NCBI RefSeq assembly: GCF_021018805.1
Contig: NC_086259.1
Location: 17,875,501-17,939,500, forward strand
Length of the DNA stretch: 64,000 nt
Origin: Prinia subflava
Lineage: Eukaryota > Chordata > Aves > Passeriformes > Cisticolidae
Reading direction: 5' to 3'
The notes beneath the pieces are model-generated. The model did no database searches, was not told the origin of the DNA, and was given only the letters and a program-made list of their open reading frames with translations. Shown piece by piece: positions 34,620 through 45,760 of this stretch (its first letter is position 1; each line of letters opens with the position of its first letter). Position numbers and translations under genes: made by a program.

Positions 34620-37600
34620 TTGGCTCCAGGAAGGGAGATCTCTCCCGAGGAGAGCACTCCATGATCACAGGATGACCTGTGGCTGCAGCATTTTCCTTTC
34701 CTGTTTGTGTGATGATAAAGTTTAAAGGTAATTTCACAAGTTTGCATCCAACTGGCTCGGGGTTGCTGGATGTCCTCCCACCCTCTGTGGTTCAGCATAA
34801 TAATCAGATTAAACATGTTCTGTATTGAAAAATGACCAAGCATTTCCTGCATTCGGCCCCCCAGGGTTTTCCAGGGCTTTTACACTTTAATAAAAAAACC
34901 CAAACCCTCACCGTTTTATTTAAGAAAAATAGAAACAACATACAGATCTGTGCTGTTGTCCTAATAATTGCTTTATATTTTAAGCAGACATTTTTCTGTA
35001 GTTAACCTTCTGCCATGCACATTAAAATAAAGTTCAGAGGAAATCTTCTTTAGTGATGGTGGCATCAGAGTGCTCTGAGCATTAATTTGCTGCATTACCT
35101 GGAGGAGCAGTATTTATTTATGGGGTTTGCTTCTTGTGGGACAATTTCTGAGGAGTGTTGAATAATTTTCCTGGTAAAAGCAACAGCTGCAAAAAAATCA
35201 CCTCAGTGCCAATCACAGACACGTTGCTGTTAATACATAGCAGTGAAGCAGATTACATTAATTCTGATTTTTTTTTTTTCACTTTTCATGCAAAGATATT
35301 GTTTGGTGATCTGAGGATAATCCTGGAATGTGTGGTTTCTGCAACACTGTCAACAGCATTTTGGAAATTTGATTTTCTGTATTATTGCAGTGCTTTATAA
35401 ATATTCTCTCTTCTGTGAAATGAAGATCCTCAATACTGAGAGGTATTAAGTACTGAGAACAAATACTTGGGGCTTTTAGAAATGAAAGGTTTATCACGTT
35501 TTTTGACTTGGTGTTGCAGAAAAACCTTTGAAAGCTGAATTTGACAGAGGGACAGTGGAGTGTGGAGTGAGCCAGGAAGGACTGGCCTTGTTTGGGAGGA
35601 GGGATTGGACACTGCTGAAATCAGGCAGCAGAGACAAAACCTGCCCTGACCTTGTGCTTCTCTTCAACATTCATAAAACCCAGGAGAAATAATTATGCCA
35701 TGTGCTGTAAGAATAATTTCCTTGGATATTAAAGTTGGCCTGGGCGAGTTTTCAATGTCATAAATGTCTCTGTGGTTTTCTTGCTTACCCGTGGTGTAAA
35801 TCAAAGAACACTCAGAAACAGCCAGGGTGGCTTTTGGCTTCTCCTGCCCTGAGGATTTGTCTTCCTGGGAGTCAGGATCACACCCCACACCACAGAGGCA
35901 ATAAGGTCTGGAAAAGAAAATAAGGAAAAATCTTTTGTTTGGTCCCCAGGGGTGTGCTTGTCTGGCTGGTGGCTCCAGAGGGTGTCTGGCAGGATTTGCT
36001 TTCCCTGCTCTGGGTTGTCCAGGGAGCTTGGGAGCACTCACACCTTCAGAGAGGATTTTGTTGGTGGCAGGGTGGGCACTGATGCAGCTCAGTTGATATC
36101 ACTGATATTGTCCAACAAATCCTACCAAATCAATTAATGATGGCGTAGTAAAAAAGAAAATAAATGAATTCCCCAATTCTGCCAAGGAAGGTGTTCTCTG
36201 CTCTAGAGCAATAACTGACAAAAGTAGGACAGTAGAATGAAAATTCATTTTTAAAAGGTTTTTGGGACATTTCAACGGAGTGACCCCTGTTTTTAAAGGT
36301 GTGGCAGGCACATCCTCTCATTCAGGTGGAGAAATAAATGAATTCATGGGATCTAATCAAAAATGTCAGAGGTTAGTCATAACGAGTTCTGCACCACACT
36401 TGACTTTTGATATGCAAAATATAAATTGACATTGGTTTGGGGGGTTTTGTGCAGGACAGTTCCCAATTTGCTGATTTTCCCCACCTATAATAATCTTTGA
36501 GCACTTTTGGAGCTGGTAGTTTTCCATGAACTTAGCAATTGATTCAAAGTTAAACAAAAGGTGATGCAGGTGGAGAGAAAAAATTAAATTTTTATTAGGT
36601 TCAGCCGCATCAATCCTGATATATTTCCCACCTCATCTTTCTTTCAGCTGGAATTAAAAAATGCCGCCGTTCTTGACTAACTTTATTATTTTATAACTCG
36701 CTTCAAAAATTTATATAAACTTCAGATGCTCAGCATTTTTTGCAAATGTTGACCCCTGACTGGTCAATTTAAATTGCAGCAAGGTCAGACCTACCCCCCA
36801 TAATTCACATAATGCAAGGCCTCATAAAATCTGGAAAGCCACACACCAGGAAGGGCAGAGGGAACAGGATCTTCCTCTGCTGTTGGAAAAGCAATAAAAG
36901 TGTTGCAGTATTTTTCTGTGAAGGGTCAATAAGGAAACCTTTCCAGCCAATAGTCTGACTTGAGTTTAAATATTTTAAAGAACATTCAAGCTGCTTTATA
37001 GTAAAGGCATTTTCTGCCTGTATTATAAACATAACACAGATTTGGGGTAATATAACCCCACCGTGGGGTAATTGGGTGAATAACGTGGGGGCTGATCTGA
37101 TATTTCTGTGCAATAATCTCTGCCAGGCTTGGATTTCCACAGCTCAGTGCCTGTGAACAGGGAAGAAGGGTTGGGATTAAAAGCAAAAATATTTTGTGGG
37201 CAAACAGAGGCTCCCCAAACTTCTTTGTGGGGTTTGCAGAATAACAAATGTTATTTACGTTTGTTTTATCAACACCTTTGCACTTGAGTGGCTTCTCAGG
37301 CCATGTTGGAAACATCTTGAACTCTGGATTTTCTGCCTGCAATTAAAACTGTGGTTTAAGAATGAATGTGGTGACTTTTTGGGGTTTTTTGGCAAAAACT
37401 GTTCTGAAATTTTATTGAATGGTTACCTGGGGAGAGAACATTGCGAGTTTTATTAAAGCATTACCTGTGTCCAAATGACCAAATGCCATCTCCACCGAGA
37501 GCCTGGATTAATTTGGGCTCCCCTGAGCTGGTGCTGGTTTGATTGAGGTTATCTGGGGCCTGCATTGCTCCCCAAGGATCAAGCAGATAAAGCTCTAAGA

Positions 37601-39299
37601 ACATCTCTTGCTCTGTGATGCCCTGCTCAAAATAAACCCACAAAACCCTGTCTCACAGGAATGATTTCACACCTATTCCTGCACTGTCTGAGTCGTTCTT
37701 ACCTTTGTGCTTGTCTGTAGGTTGGAACTGCATTTTCTTTTATGCCAAGCACAGGGAGGTACCAATAACTTCTTTATATTTGCATAGATCTTGCTCTGAC
37801 AGAGCAGATAATTCCCATATTGACCCTCAGGATTGGAGTGTGTGTCATCCTGTGCAGGCAGAGCTTTTAGTGCTCGCTGGCAGTGGGGACAACTCCCTTT
37901 TGTGAGCTGCTGAATAGGAAAATTCATGGGAGGAAATTTCTCCCCCATTTCTCCAGCACTTGGAATTATTTGCATTTCGTAGCTGAACGGGCTGCTCCTG
38001 TCCAAGGGAAATGGGATTATTGTGCTGTGCTCGGAGGTTGAACAGATTATGGGGTAGTTTTGGAGTCCTGGACAAAGCCTGAAACTCAAGTGGGAAGGGT
38101 GGAAATGACACATTAGAGTGGTGTGCTGTAAAATGGGCTTAAAAATGGATCCATTTTAAGGAGGAAAAAAAATAAAAGATGAAAGGCCAATAGACATAAT
38201 GGCATTACTGTAACAGCAGAGTGTGGCTGAGCAAGGGAAGCCAGGGCAGAGATTCCACAGTTTCAGCAGAAAGCACGCCCTAATTTTACATACTGATTAT
38301 TATATATATATACACACACACAGGGGTTTTTTTAGGATTTAGTAAAACACAAATGCTGCTGATATCACCTAGAACCCATCTTCCAAGCAGAAAATTGAAG
38401 TAGCAGAGAAACTGCTTTCTCTTGAACAATTATAGAGCCTTCTGAGGGCGCTTAAATGAAAGCAATCAAAGGCTGTGCTGCCTCCTGGCACTCCCTCCTG
38501 GCTGAATTGTAGCTCTTTGTGCTGGCTATTTTCATTTTGAGCTAAAAAGGAGTCAGTAATGGTAGAAAAGTAGCATGCTGTAACCTGTTAAAATGGAGGG
38601 ATCTGTGTACATCTCCCTGTCCCCATCCAAAGGACATTATTCACAATGGGACCCGGCTAAGGACATTACTCACAATGGGATTTCAGCTCGTGATGCTCTT
38701 TGGGGTTTTTAAGGGAGGCTTCTCAGCTGCTGCTCTTCTCTGTGCTGGGCTGATCTGGGATGCGTTGAAAAAACTTCCTGAGCCACTGCTGGGCTTGGGG
38801 TGGGTCTGTAAAGCACGAGCAGGGGGCTGGGGGTGTCACCTTCCCATGCCACAGCCCTCAGACTGGCAGTGTGCCACCACTGCCCTCCTCTCTGCCCTCC
38901 AGGGATTCCTGGGGATGCCCCTTCCTCCTCCCTGCACTCCTGGGAAGCTGCTGAGCTGCTGGTTGCACTTGGGGCTGGGTCCTGCAGGATTTGGTGCAGC
39001 CAGTTCTGCAGCAGGAGCTGAGGAGATGCTGCTCCCTCTGGAGGGATCAGCCAGCCCCCAGCCCTGCCCTGCTCTCAAAGCCACTCCTTGGGCCACTCTG
39101 GTGTCTGTAGGAGCTGTCACTCCTCTCAGAAAGCCCAAGTGGCTGCTGGCTCTGTGGGCCTGACATTGGTCTGAATTTAGGCTTCAGGCTCTGCCAGGGT
39201 CTGTGTGAAAGGCAGGCAAGGAACTTTCTCATGTTAGCCTGAGAAATCTAAAGGAGGAATTCAAACAAACCTTGGGAAGTGAGAAACCGTCTGCAGGTG
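34620..39299. other. Intergenic, nothing recognised except simple repeats
   Basis: Includes a (TA)n(CA)n tract at 38299-38322. A GC-richer block at 38690-39180 carries a 162-codon plus-strand open frame (38675-39163), but CpG is sparse and the protein has no recognisable domain. Confidence 0.55.
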
Positions 39300-39475
39300 G
39301 TGTTTGTTCCAACATGTTTACTGGAAAGAAATGTTTACTAAAGGGTGTAGACACTGAATAACCAATCATGTTCTTTGTACCGAACTACTCTATAAAAGTA
39401 GAATTTAGAAGAATAAAGTTTGCTCTCATTTTTACCATCATAGAGAGTCATGTTGTTATTGCTGTACCATAGCAA
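39300..39475 (+). mobile_element. LTR-like fragment with TATA and poly(A) signals
   Basis: Contains AATAACCAATCATGTTCTTT (39357), a TATA-like CTATAAAAGTAG (39390) and AATAAA at 39412, the order expected of an avian endogenous retrovirus LTR. No flanking viral genes. Confidence 0.5.
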
Positions 39476-39744
39476 CACTGGCTCCATCCCCTCTGCAGAT
39501 GGGCACAGCTCAGAAGCTGCCGGGCACTGCCAGCTCTGGGGCTGTCCCCAGGATGCCTTGGCAGCCCTGGGGGCTGTCAGAGCCCGGGGGTGGCTCAGGG
39601 CAGCACACACAGCCCGGCCCAGGCACGGGTGACAGTGTCCTGCTGAGCTCTGGTGACATCCCGCAGGCACACAGAGACCTGGTGTCACCCACTGCCACAG
39701 CAGGGGCTGTGCTGCTCGTGGCAGTGTCCCCGGTGAGCCCGGGG

Positions 39745-40300
39745 GTGCTGGGTGTGACACCCCTGGGTGTGACATCCCTGGGTGTGACATCCCTGGGTGT
39801 GACAGGGATGCTCTGGGTGTGACAAGGATGCTCTGGGTGTGACAGGGATGCCACAGGGATGCTCTGGGTGTGACAGAGATGTCACAGGGATGCTCTGGGC
39901 TTGACAGGGATGTCACAGGAATGCTCTGGGTGTGGCAGGGATGCTCTCAGTGTGGCAGGGATGTCACAGAGATGCTCTGGGTGTGACAGGGATGCTCTGG
40001 GTGTGACAGGGATGTCACAGGGATGCTCTGGGTGTGACAGGGATGCTCTGGGTGTGGCAGAGATGCTCTGGGTGGGACAGAGATGTCACAGGGATGCTCT
40101 GGGTGTGGCAGGGATGCTCTGGGTGTGACAGAGATGTCACAGGAATGCTCTGGGTGTGGCAGAGATGCTCTGGGTGGGACAGAGATGTCACAGGGATGCT
40201 CTGGGTGCGACAGAGATGTCACAGGGATGCTCTGGGTGTGGCAGGGATGCTCTGGGTGTGACACCCCTGGGTGTGACAGAGGTGTTGGGTGTCACAGGAA
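39745..40300. repeat. Modular minisatellite (20-bp and 11-bp modules)
   Basis: Built from AGGGATGCTCTGGGTGTGAC (20 bp) and AGAGATGTCAC (11 bp), combined into 31-bp or 51-bp higher-order units. The left end starts with a variant, ATCCCTGGGTGTGAC. Open frames on both strands (for example 39947-40264 minus, 39901-40128 plus) are artefacts of the array. Confidence 0.95.
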
Positions 40301-43300
40301 CCCCGTCACCTGGAAACAGCTGCAAGGGGAAAGGGCCCTTGGTGAGATTCATCTCTGATGCTGCCTCAGGCCGTGTGTGCTGCTGTTAACAGCAAGCACA
40401 GTTTCCTCCTGCCCCTTCCCAAATATTCCTGCTTGCTCAGCTGCCTGCGTTTTTTGTTCTCCTTAAAGATGCAGCAATTTCCAACACAGGTTTCTCCACC
40501 CAATGTCACTGAAGTGACTCAGTGAAGGTAAGGAAAAGCCTGTGATTTTTGTGATGCCTAGTTCTCTTAGTTTGTTAGGAATTTGATTAAAGGGATTTGG
40601 TTTCTGTTTTGCCTAAATAATAACTCTATTTAAGGAAGTTTTCAGCTCCCTGTGATAAGGACCCCCTGTGGAAAAAGCTGTTTCCTTCCAAGCTCTGGTT
40701 ATATCAGTACAAATGAAAGAACTGGAGTTAGAATACATCTGTTTTCAGGCTGAATCTTGTTCCCTCTAGGTGAGTGGTTGTATTTTCTTTCAGTGTTCTC
40801 CCGGATGAGAGCTGTGTTCCCTCCCCAGGCCATTACAGGGACCAGGAGAGAGCAGGAGTGCTCACCCTGCCAGAGGTGTCAGACAGGCTGGCACCTACTC
40901 CTTGGTCAAACAGCACTGTCTGTTTGTGAAAAAGAGAAAAAAAAGAGAAACAAACCAAGGGCATCAGCTGCTGTGTGAAATCAATCCTCTCATCTGTTCT
41001 AGGACAGGGCTTGCTTTGTAAAGAGGAGGGGAAAACCCCTCCTGAGAGAGGCTCCATGTCTGGGATTGCTCAGCGTCCTTCTTGGCACTCTCCTTTCAAC
41101 GCTGCATCAGACACTTAATAGACTACAAAATATTAGATTAATTAGGACATGCAGCTGCCAGGGTATTAATGATGGAGCCATTGCTAAGGCAGTCATTCAT
41201 GCTGGGGAATGATTCCAGCCTGAAGCTTCCCCGACTGCAGGGCCTGGCTATTGAATATTGTATTTTCACACTCCTTTTGGGAGAACAGCTGAGAGGAAAT
41301 CACAAGAAATCCTCTCCAAGGTGTCCATTTCCAGTTACTCCCTTTATTAATCTCTGTTGAATAATACAATGTCTTCTTCACCAACAGCAGAAGGAATCTC
41401 AAGTAATCTGGGCTAGATCCTTCACATGAGGAAATTAAAGGTTTGCCTGAGCTGCAGAAGTCTGCCAGCAGCCTGGAGTGGGCTCTCATTAATAGAGCTG
41501 CTTAAAATAATTAGCAGCTCTTCTGTCAGTTCTCCTGTCAGTTCTGCTGAGTTCTCAGTGGGATGAGAGCCTCTTTCTTCTCCATAATCCACCAGATTTA
41601 AAGAATATGAGACCTTAGCAGGGAAAATTTGGGAGAATGGGGAAAGGCAGGGAGATTAATGCTGCCTGATTTTAATGATATATATTAGAGGCTTAGAGAA
41701 ATGAATGTTTTAATATGATAAATAGGGAGAAGAACCCTGAGTTAAGCTCAGAAACAGTTGATGTAGGAACCTCCCTCTCGTCCAAGGAACTGGAATCCAG
41801 CCTTGGGAACTCGGGCTGGATGTTTTGGGTTTCCCTTATAATTTTATGTATGTAATAAAATACAATGCATCAAACAGAGAATTACATTCTCCATCTGGAT
41901 ATTTATAAAAATCAGGCAGCCTGATCACTTGTGGGGTGATGTTCATTTAGAATTTTACTCAGTTTCCTCCCTGCCATTTTCCTACACAGTTATTCTTTTG
42001 CTCAAACAGACAAGCTTGGGGTTTGGCTGTTCATTTCTGGAATGAAGGAATTCTGCAAAGTTTGAAATTGCACGGATGGTTCTTGTGAAGAGGACGAGAA
42101 CAGAAGTGCAAACACCTCACTCCTCTCCCACTTCTGCCCAGCCAGCTTTAAATTTTCCCCTTAAATTTAGCTTTGGTCTTGCACCACTCAGTTCACATTT
42201 TTCAAGCTGTTGTGAAATTTGCAGCCTTTCAATAATCTTTGTATTAATTTCCTCACGCTGAAAATAACTAATTGCTCGCATTTTTCAAAATGTGATCCAA
42301 ATTAAGAGGCTGCACTGCATCTCCCCTCTCTGGTTATTTCAGGAGAGCTAATCTACAACGTGCCTGACCTTTTCCAAATTTGCCATTTGCAAATGGAATT
42401 GGGTATTGATCTCCACCACTGTTAATTTATTGTTTAATTAAGAAATCATCGTGCTGTGATGTGGTTTGATTGCACATCCTTTTCCACATCAGCCAATTAA
42501 CGTGGGCAGCCATCACAAAACTATCACTTTTTATTGTTTTTGTTTAATGGAGCTTCCCAGAAATGGAGGTCTCCTCTCGTGGAGTAATGGTTTGGAAGGC
42601 ACTTCAGCATAAATGACCTGCAGGAGCTGCTGTGGACAGTAAATTCTCAGTTTTTATCATTTGGGGAGGACCAAGGTGCTGCTTCCTGCCCCTGATGGGG
42701 TTTCTGGAATTCCTCTGAGCACTCCAGGTCACCAACACCTCTATGGAATGGAGAAGGGATTTTTAAGGACCACTCAGAGCTGGGTTTGCTGTGCTGCCTT
42801 TGCTTATCAGGGAGAAGAAACAATATTTGTGCCATGAGGCAGCACCATCAAGATTTCAAGGGTTAAGTTCCCTTTGTGTGGGAGAAAAATATGAAAATAT
42901 TTGCCAAAGTATTTGTATTTTGTGTATGTAAAGCGTGCCTAAGCAAGCCTGAGTTCCGTGTGTGTTCTGCAGAACATTTGTGCCCTAAAAGCCACCTCTC
43001 ACAGCAGCTTGTTGATCCTGCCCTGTGTTTTTAGGATTTTTTTTATTTTTAGTTGTTTGAACCGAGGTTGAAGTGTCTTTTTCTGCCTCCTCAACCCCCT
43101 GCTTAATGTTCCATCCAAAATCTCCTGTGAATCCACACTGAAACTAAAAACCCTGGTTGGGACCCTTGAGCCCTTGGGTCACTGTCAGGCCTTTGGGGGA
43201 TATTAAAGTTATTTAAAATATTCTTGCTTGACCAGGCACCCCCAGGGGTCTCCAATGAGCAAATCTGATCATGGGAAATTGAATTATAAACTAGCAACTT

Positions 43301-45144
43301 TAAAGCAAACATTTATTTTGAAAAGGCTGCAAAAGCAATGCAGGGAGAGGAGTGGGAGAGATTTTTTTCTTCTATTCCTCCTCTTTAAAGTTTTGCATAA
43401 AAGAATCAATATTTTTCCTGTGTTACTTTTTTTATTTCACAATTAAGAAATCAACAGCTCTTCTGTAGAATTTATTTCTTTTTCATTAGTCAGTTTTGAG
43501 GCAAAAATGAATAATATTTACATATTTATCAAGACATTTCTGACCACAATGAAAAGTCGACCATAATGAAAAGTCACCCGTAATATTTTGATTTATTAAG
43601 AGTAGATATATTTTTAATTACCAAATAATTTAGTAGAAATAATATGAGTGCATCTGGCACAAAAGCATCCAGAAATAAATGACAGTGGTGTTAAATTTAA
43701 TTTGGCCTAAACTTCAAACAGAAACCATGATCAGATAATAACTTCAGCTTAGTTATTTAAGACATCTTTTCATTTCCAAGTCCACTCTAAAATAAATAGC
43801 CTGTCAAAACAACGCATTGTTAGCACCTCAGCCTGCAGGGAAGTACAGGACCAGAAACTCCCATTTTATGGCACTTTTGAGATGAGGAACAAACCACATC
43901 AGTTCCAGGAACATTATTAGAAAAGCTGGTATCACCCTGGTGAGGAAATGAAACCTTGGTGGGGTTTTTTTTTTGCAGGTTAAGGTTTGTGCAAAATTAA
44001 GACACTTTGAATTCAACCAATGAAAATCCAATGAAAGCAAATTGTCTTTGATATTCTGAGAAGAGCCTGCAGTTCAGTGTTATTTAATGTCCTGTCTGTA
44101 ATTAGGAATAAAAGAGGAAGGGGATCTGAAATAATCCCTCTCAATTGTATTTCTCGGGGAGTTTTGACTCTTGGAAGAAAGAAAACAACAAACTTTTACT
44201 TCTGGTTGTGATAATGCTCTTTCCTCAGAGTGCAAGTGCCTCAGTGATGCACAACTATGACAAAAATGCACATGGGAAGGATTGAAAACGTGCTGGCAAA
44301 CCAAAATTATGATCTAAAGCCCACTGAAATAGAAAAATGGGATTCTTCCTATTGACATCTCTGGCTTTTAGATCAGGCCCTTGATTTATTACCAGCAAAA
44401 AAGATCTTAAAATTTCAGACGCAGTGTCAAAAGCAGGTTTCCTTTTAATACCCCATAAAGCACGGAGGGTTGGAGAGCTGCAGAACGAGCGGGTAAAGTG
44501 GAAAAGCAAATGCTTTTTTAGCAGGTCAGGGGAAGGTCACTTGTTTTACAGTTAAGAAATAAGCCCTCAATTGAGAGTGACAGCAGGAGTTTCACTCCCC
44601 CAGCCCACGGGAAGTGATGGCTGTCAGGGTAAACTGCATTCCAAAGGGCTTTCACCACTCTCGGGGCTGTGACATAAATTTCAGCCAGGGGAGAGGCTGG
44701 ACAGGGGAGAAACAGTGAGAGGAGCTGGGTTTTAGGAAGGCAGAGGTCCTTTAGCAGCAGTGGTGGATGTGCCTGGGACGCCCAGGGTTGGTCAGTCGGG
44801 ATTTTTGGCTGGTGCTGCAAATTCCCTGCTTGCCCCTGCACACAGAGAACACAGCAAGGATTCCCCGGGTTGGTTTCCTTTAGCAAATCTTCTCCACACA
44901 AGCTTCCTGCTCCCTGGGAACACTCAGGGCTGTTTTGAGCAGGGTTTATTGAAATTTCTGGTGCTGAATTGCCTGATGAGGGCTCTGTGTGCCCAGGCCA
45001 GCCAGAAGTGGTGCTGAGCTTTTCCCACTCTCCACGGGCATGTCCCTGTCACCGTCCCCTTGACCACAAAAACAGCACCACTAGTGAGGGATCTTTGTTC
45101 CTCTGCTCACCTGGGCAAACCTTTCAGCAACAACACAAACTCCA
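40301..45144. other. Intergenic; possible conserved non-coding blocks
   Basis: Repeat-poor. Blocks at 41090-41520 and 42220-42560 are rich in TAATTA-type motifs and free of mobile-element signatures (see findings). No exon recognised. Confidence 0.5.
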
Positions 45145-45275
45145 TTACAGAATCACAGAATCACAGAATAATGAGGTTGGAAGAAACCTCTAAGATCATC
45201 AAGTCCAACCTATGCCTTAACACCTCAACTAGACTATAGCACTAAGTGCCATGTCCAGTCTTTTTTTAAACATTC
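45145..45275 (-). mobile_element. CR1-type LINE tail, antisense
   Basis: ACAGAATCACAGAATCACAG, then GAGGTTGGAAGAAACCTC and AAGATCATCAAGTCCAACCT: the CR1 3' terminal repeats followed by the tail region, reverse orientation. Confidence 0.85.
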
Positions 45276-45449
45276 CATCATTCCAGCCCTGACCCCTCCA
45301 ATTTCCTGCTGCCTGTGATCCTGGATGAGCCTGGGCCCCCAGTCCTGCCTGCTTCACACAGAGCTTCCCACAGGACATCCACAAAGTGGGCACCCAAATA
45401 AAGCAGGTCAGCTTTAATTCAGCATGAAGAGCTCCACGCTCAAATAACA

Positions 45450-45760
45450 CAATTTGGGAATTTGGTCGGAATTTGGGAGAGCAGCAGCAGAGAATTGTTT
45501 ATTACTTCTTATTATACACTTTTTGAAAGGTGCCCATGGATTGGAGGGTGGTATTCCCACCTCTCACCCACATTGGACAAAGGGACTGTCACACAACCTC
45601 TCCTCTCCTTGGAGAGGAATGTGGAAACAATGATAATATTTACAATTCACAATCTCAATCTCCTGTTTGCTTGACAGAGCGTGAGAAGGTTAAAACTTCT
45701 ACTTTAATATGAACGTTCAGAAAATTGGGAGAATCTCATGGTGACACTCCACAGCCATGC
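45450..45760 (+). mobile_element. Interspersed repeat, LTR-like, copy 1 of 2
   Basis: The right part (about 45593-45757) is homologous to 50747-50902: both contain CACACAACCTCTCCTCTC, a GAATGTG..AACAATG..AATATTTA segment, ACTTCTACTTTAATATGAAC and GAGAATCTC.TGGTGACACTC. The left part (TTGTTTATTACTTCTTATTA) occurs only in this copy. It is probably a retroviral LTR or similar element; the family is not identified. Confidence 0.6.

Noticed and set aside
33742..34737. Frames of 137 to 156 codons with 11-residue repeats on both strands
   Set aside because: Product of a 33-bp minisatellite. Both strands being open at once is expected from the unit sequence.
38675..39163. 162-codon plus-strand frame in a GC-richer block
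   Set aside because: CpG-poor, no domain, and open frames of similar length occur on the other strand (38836-39138). Composition alone explains it.
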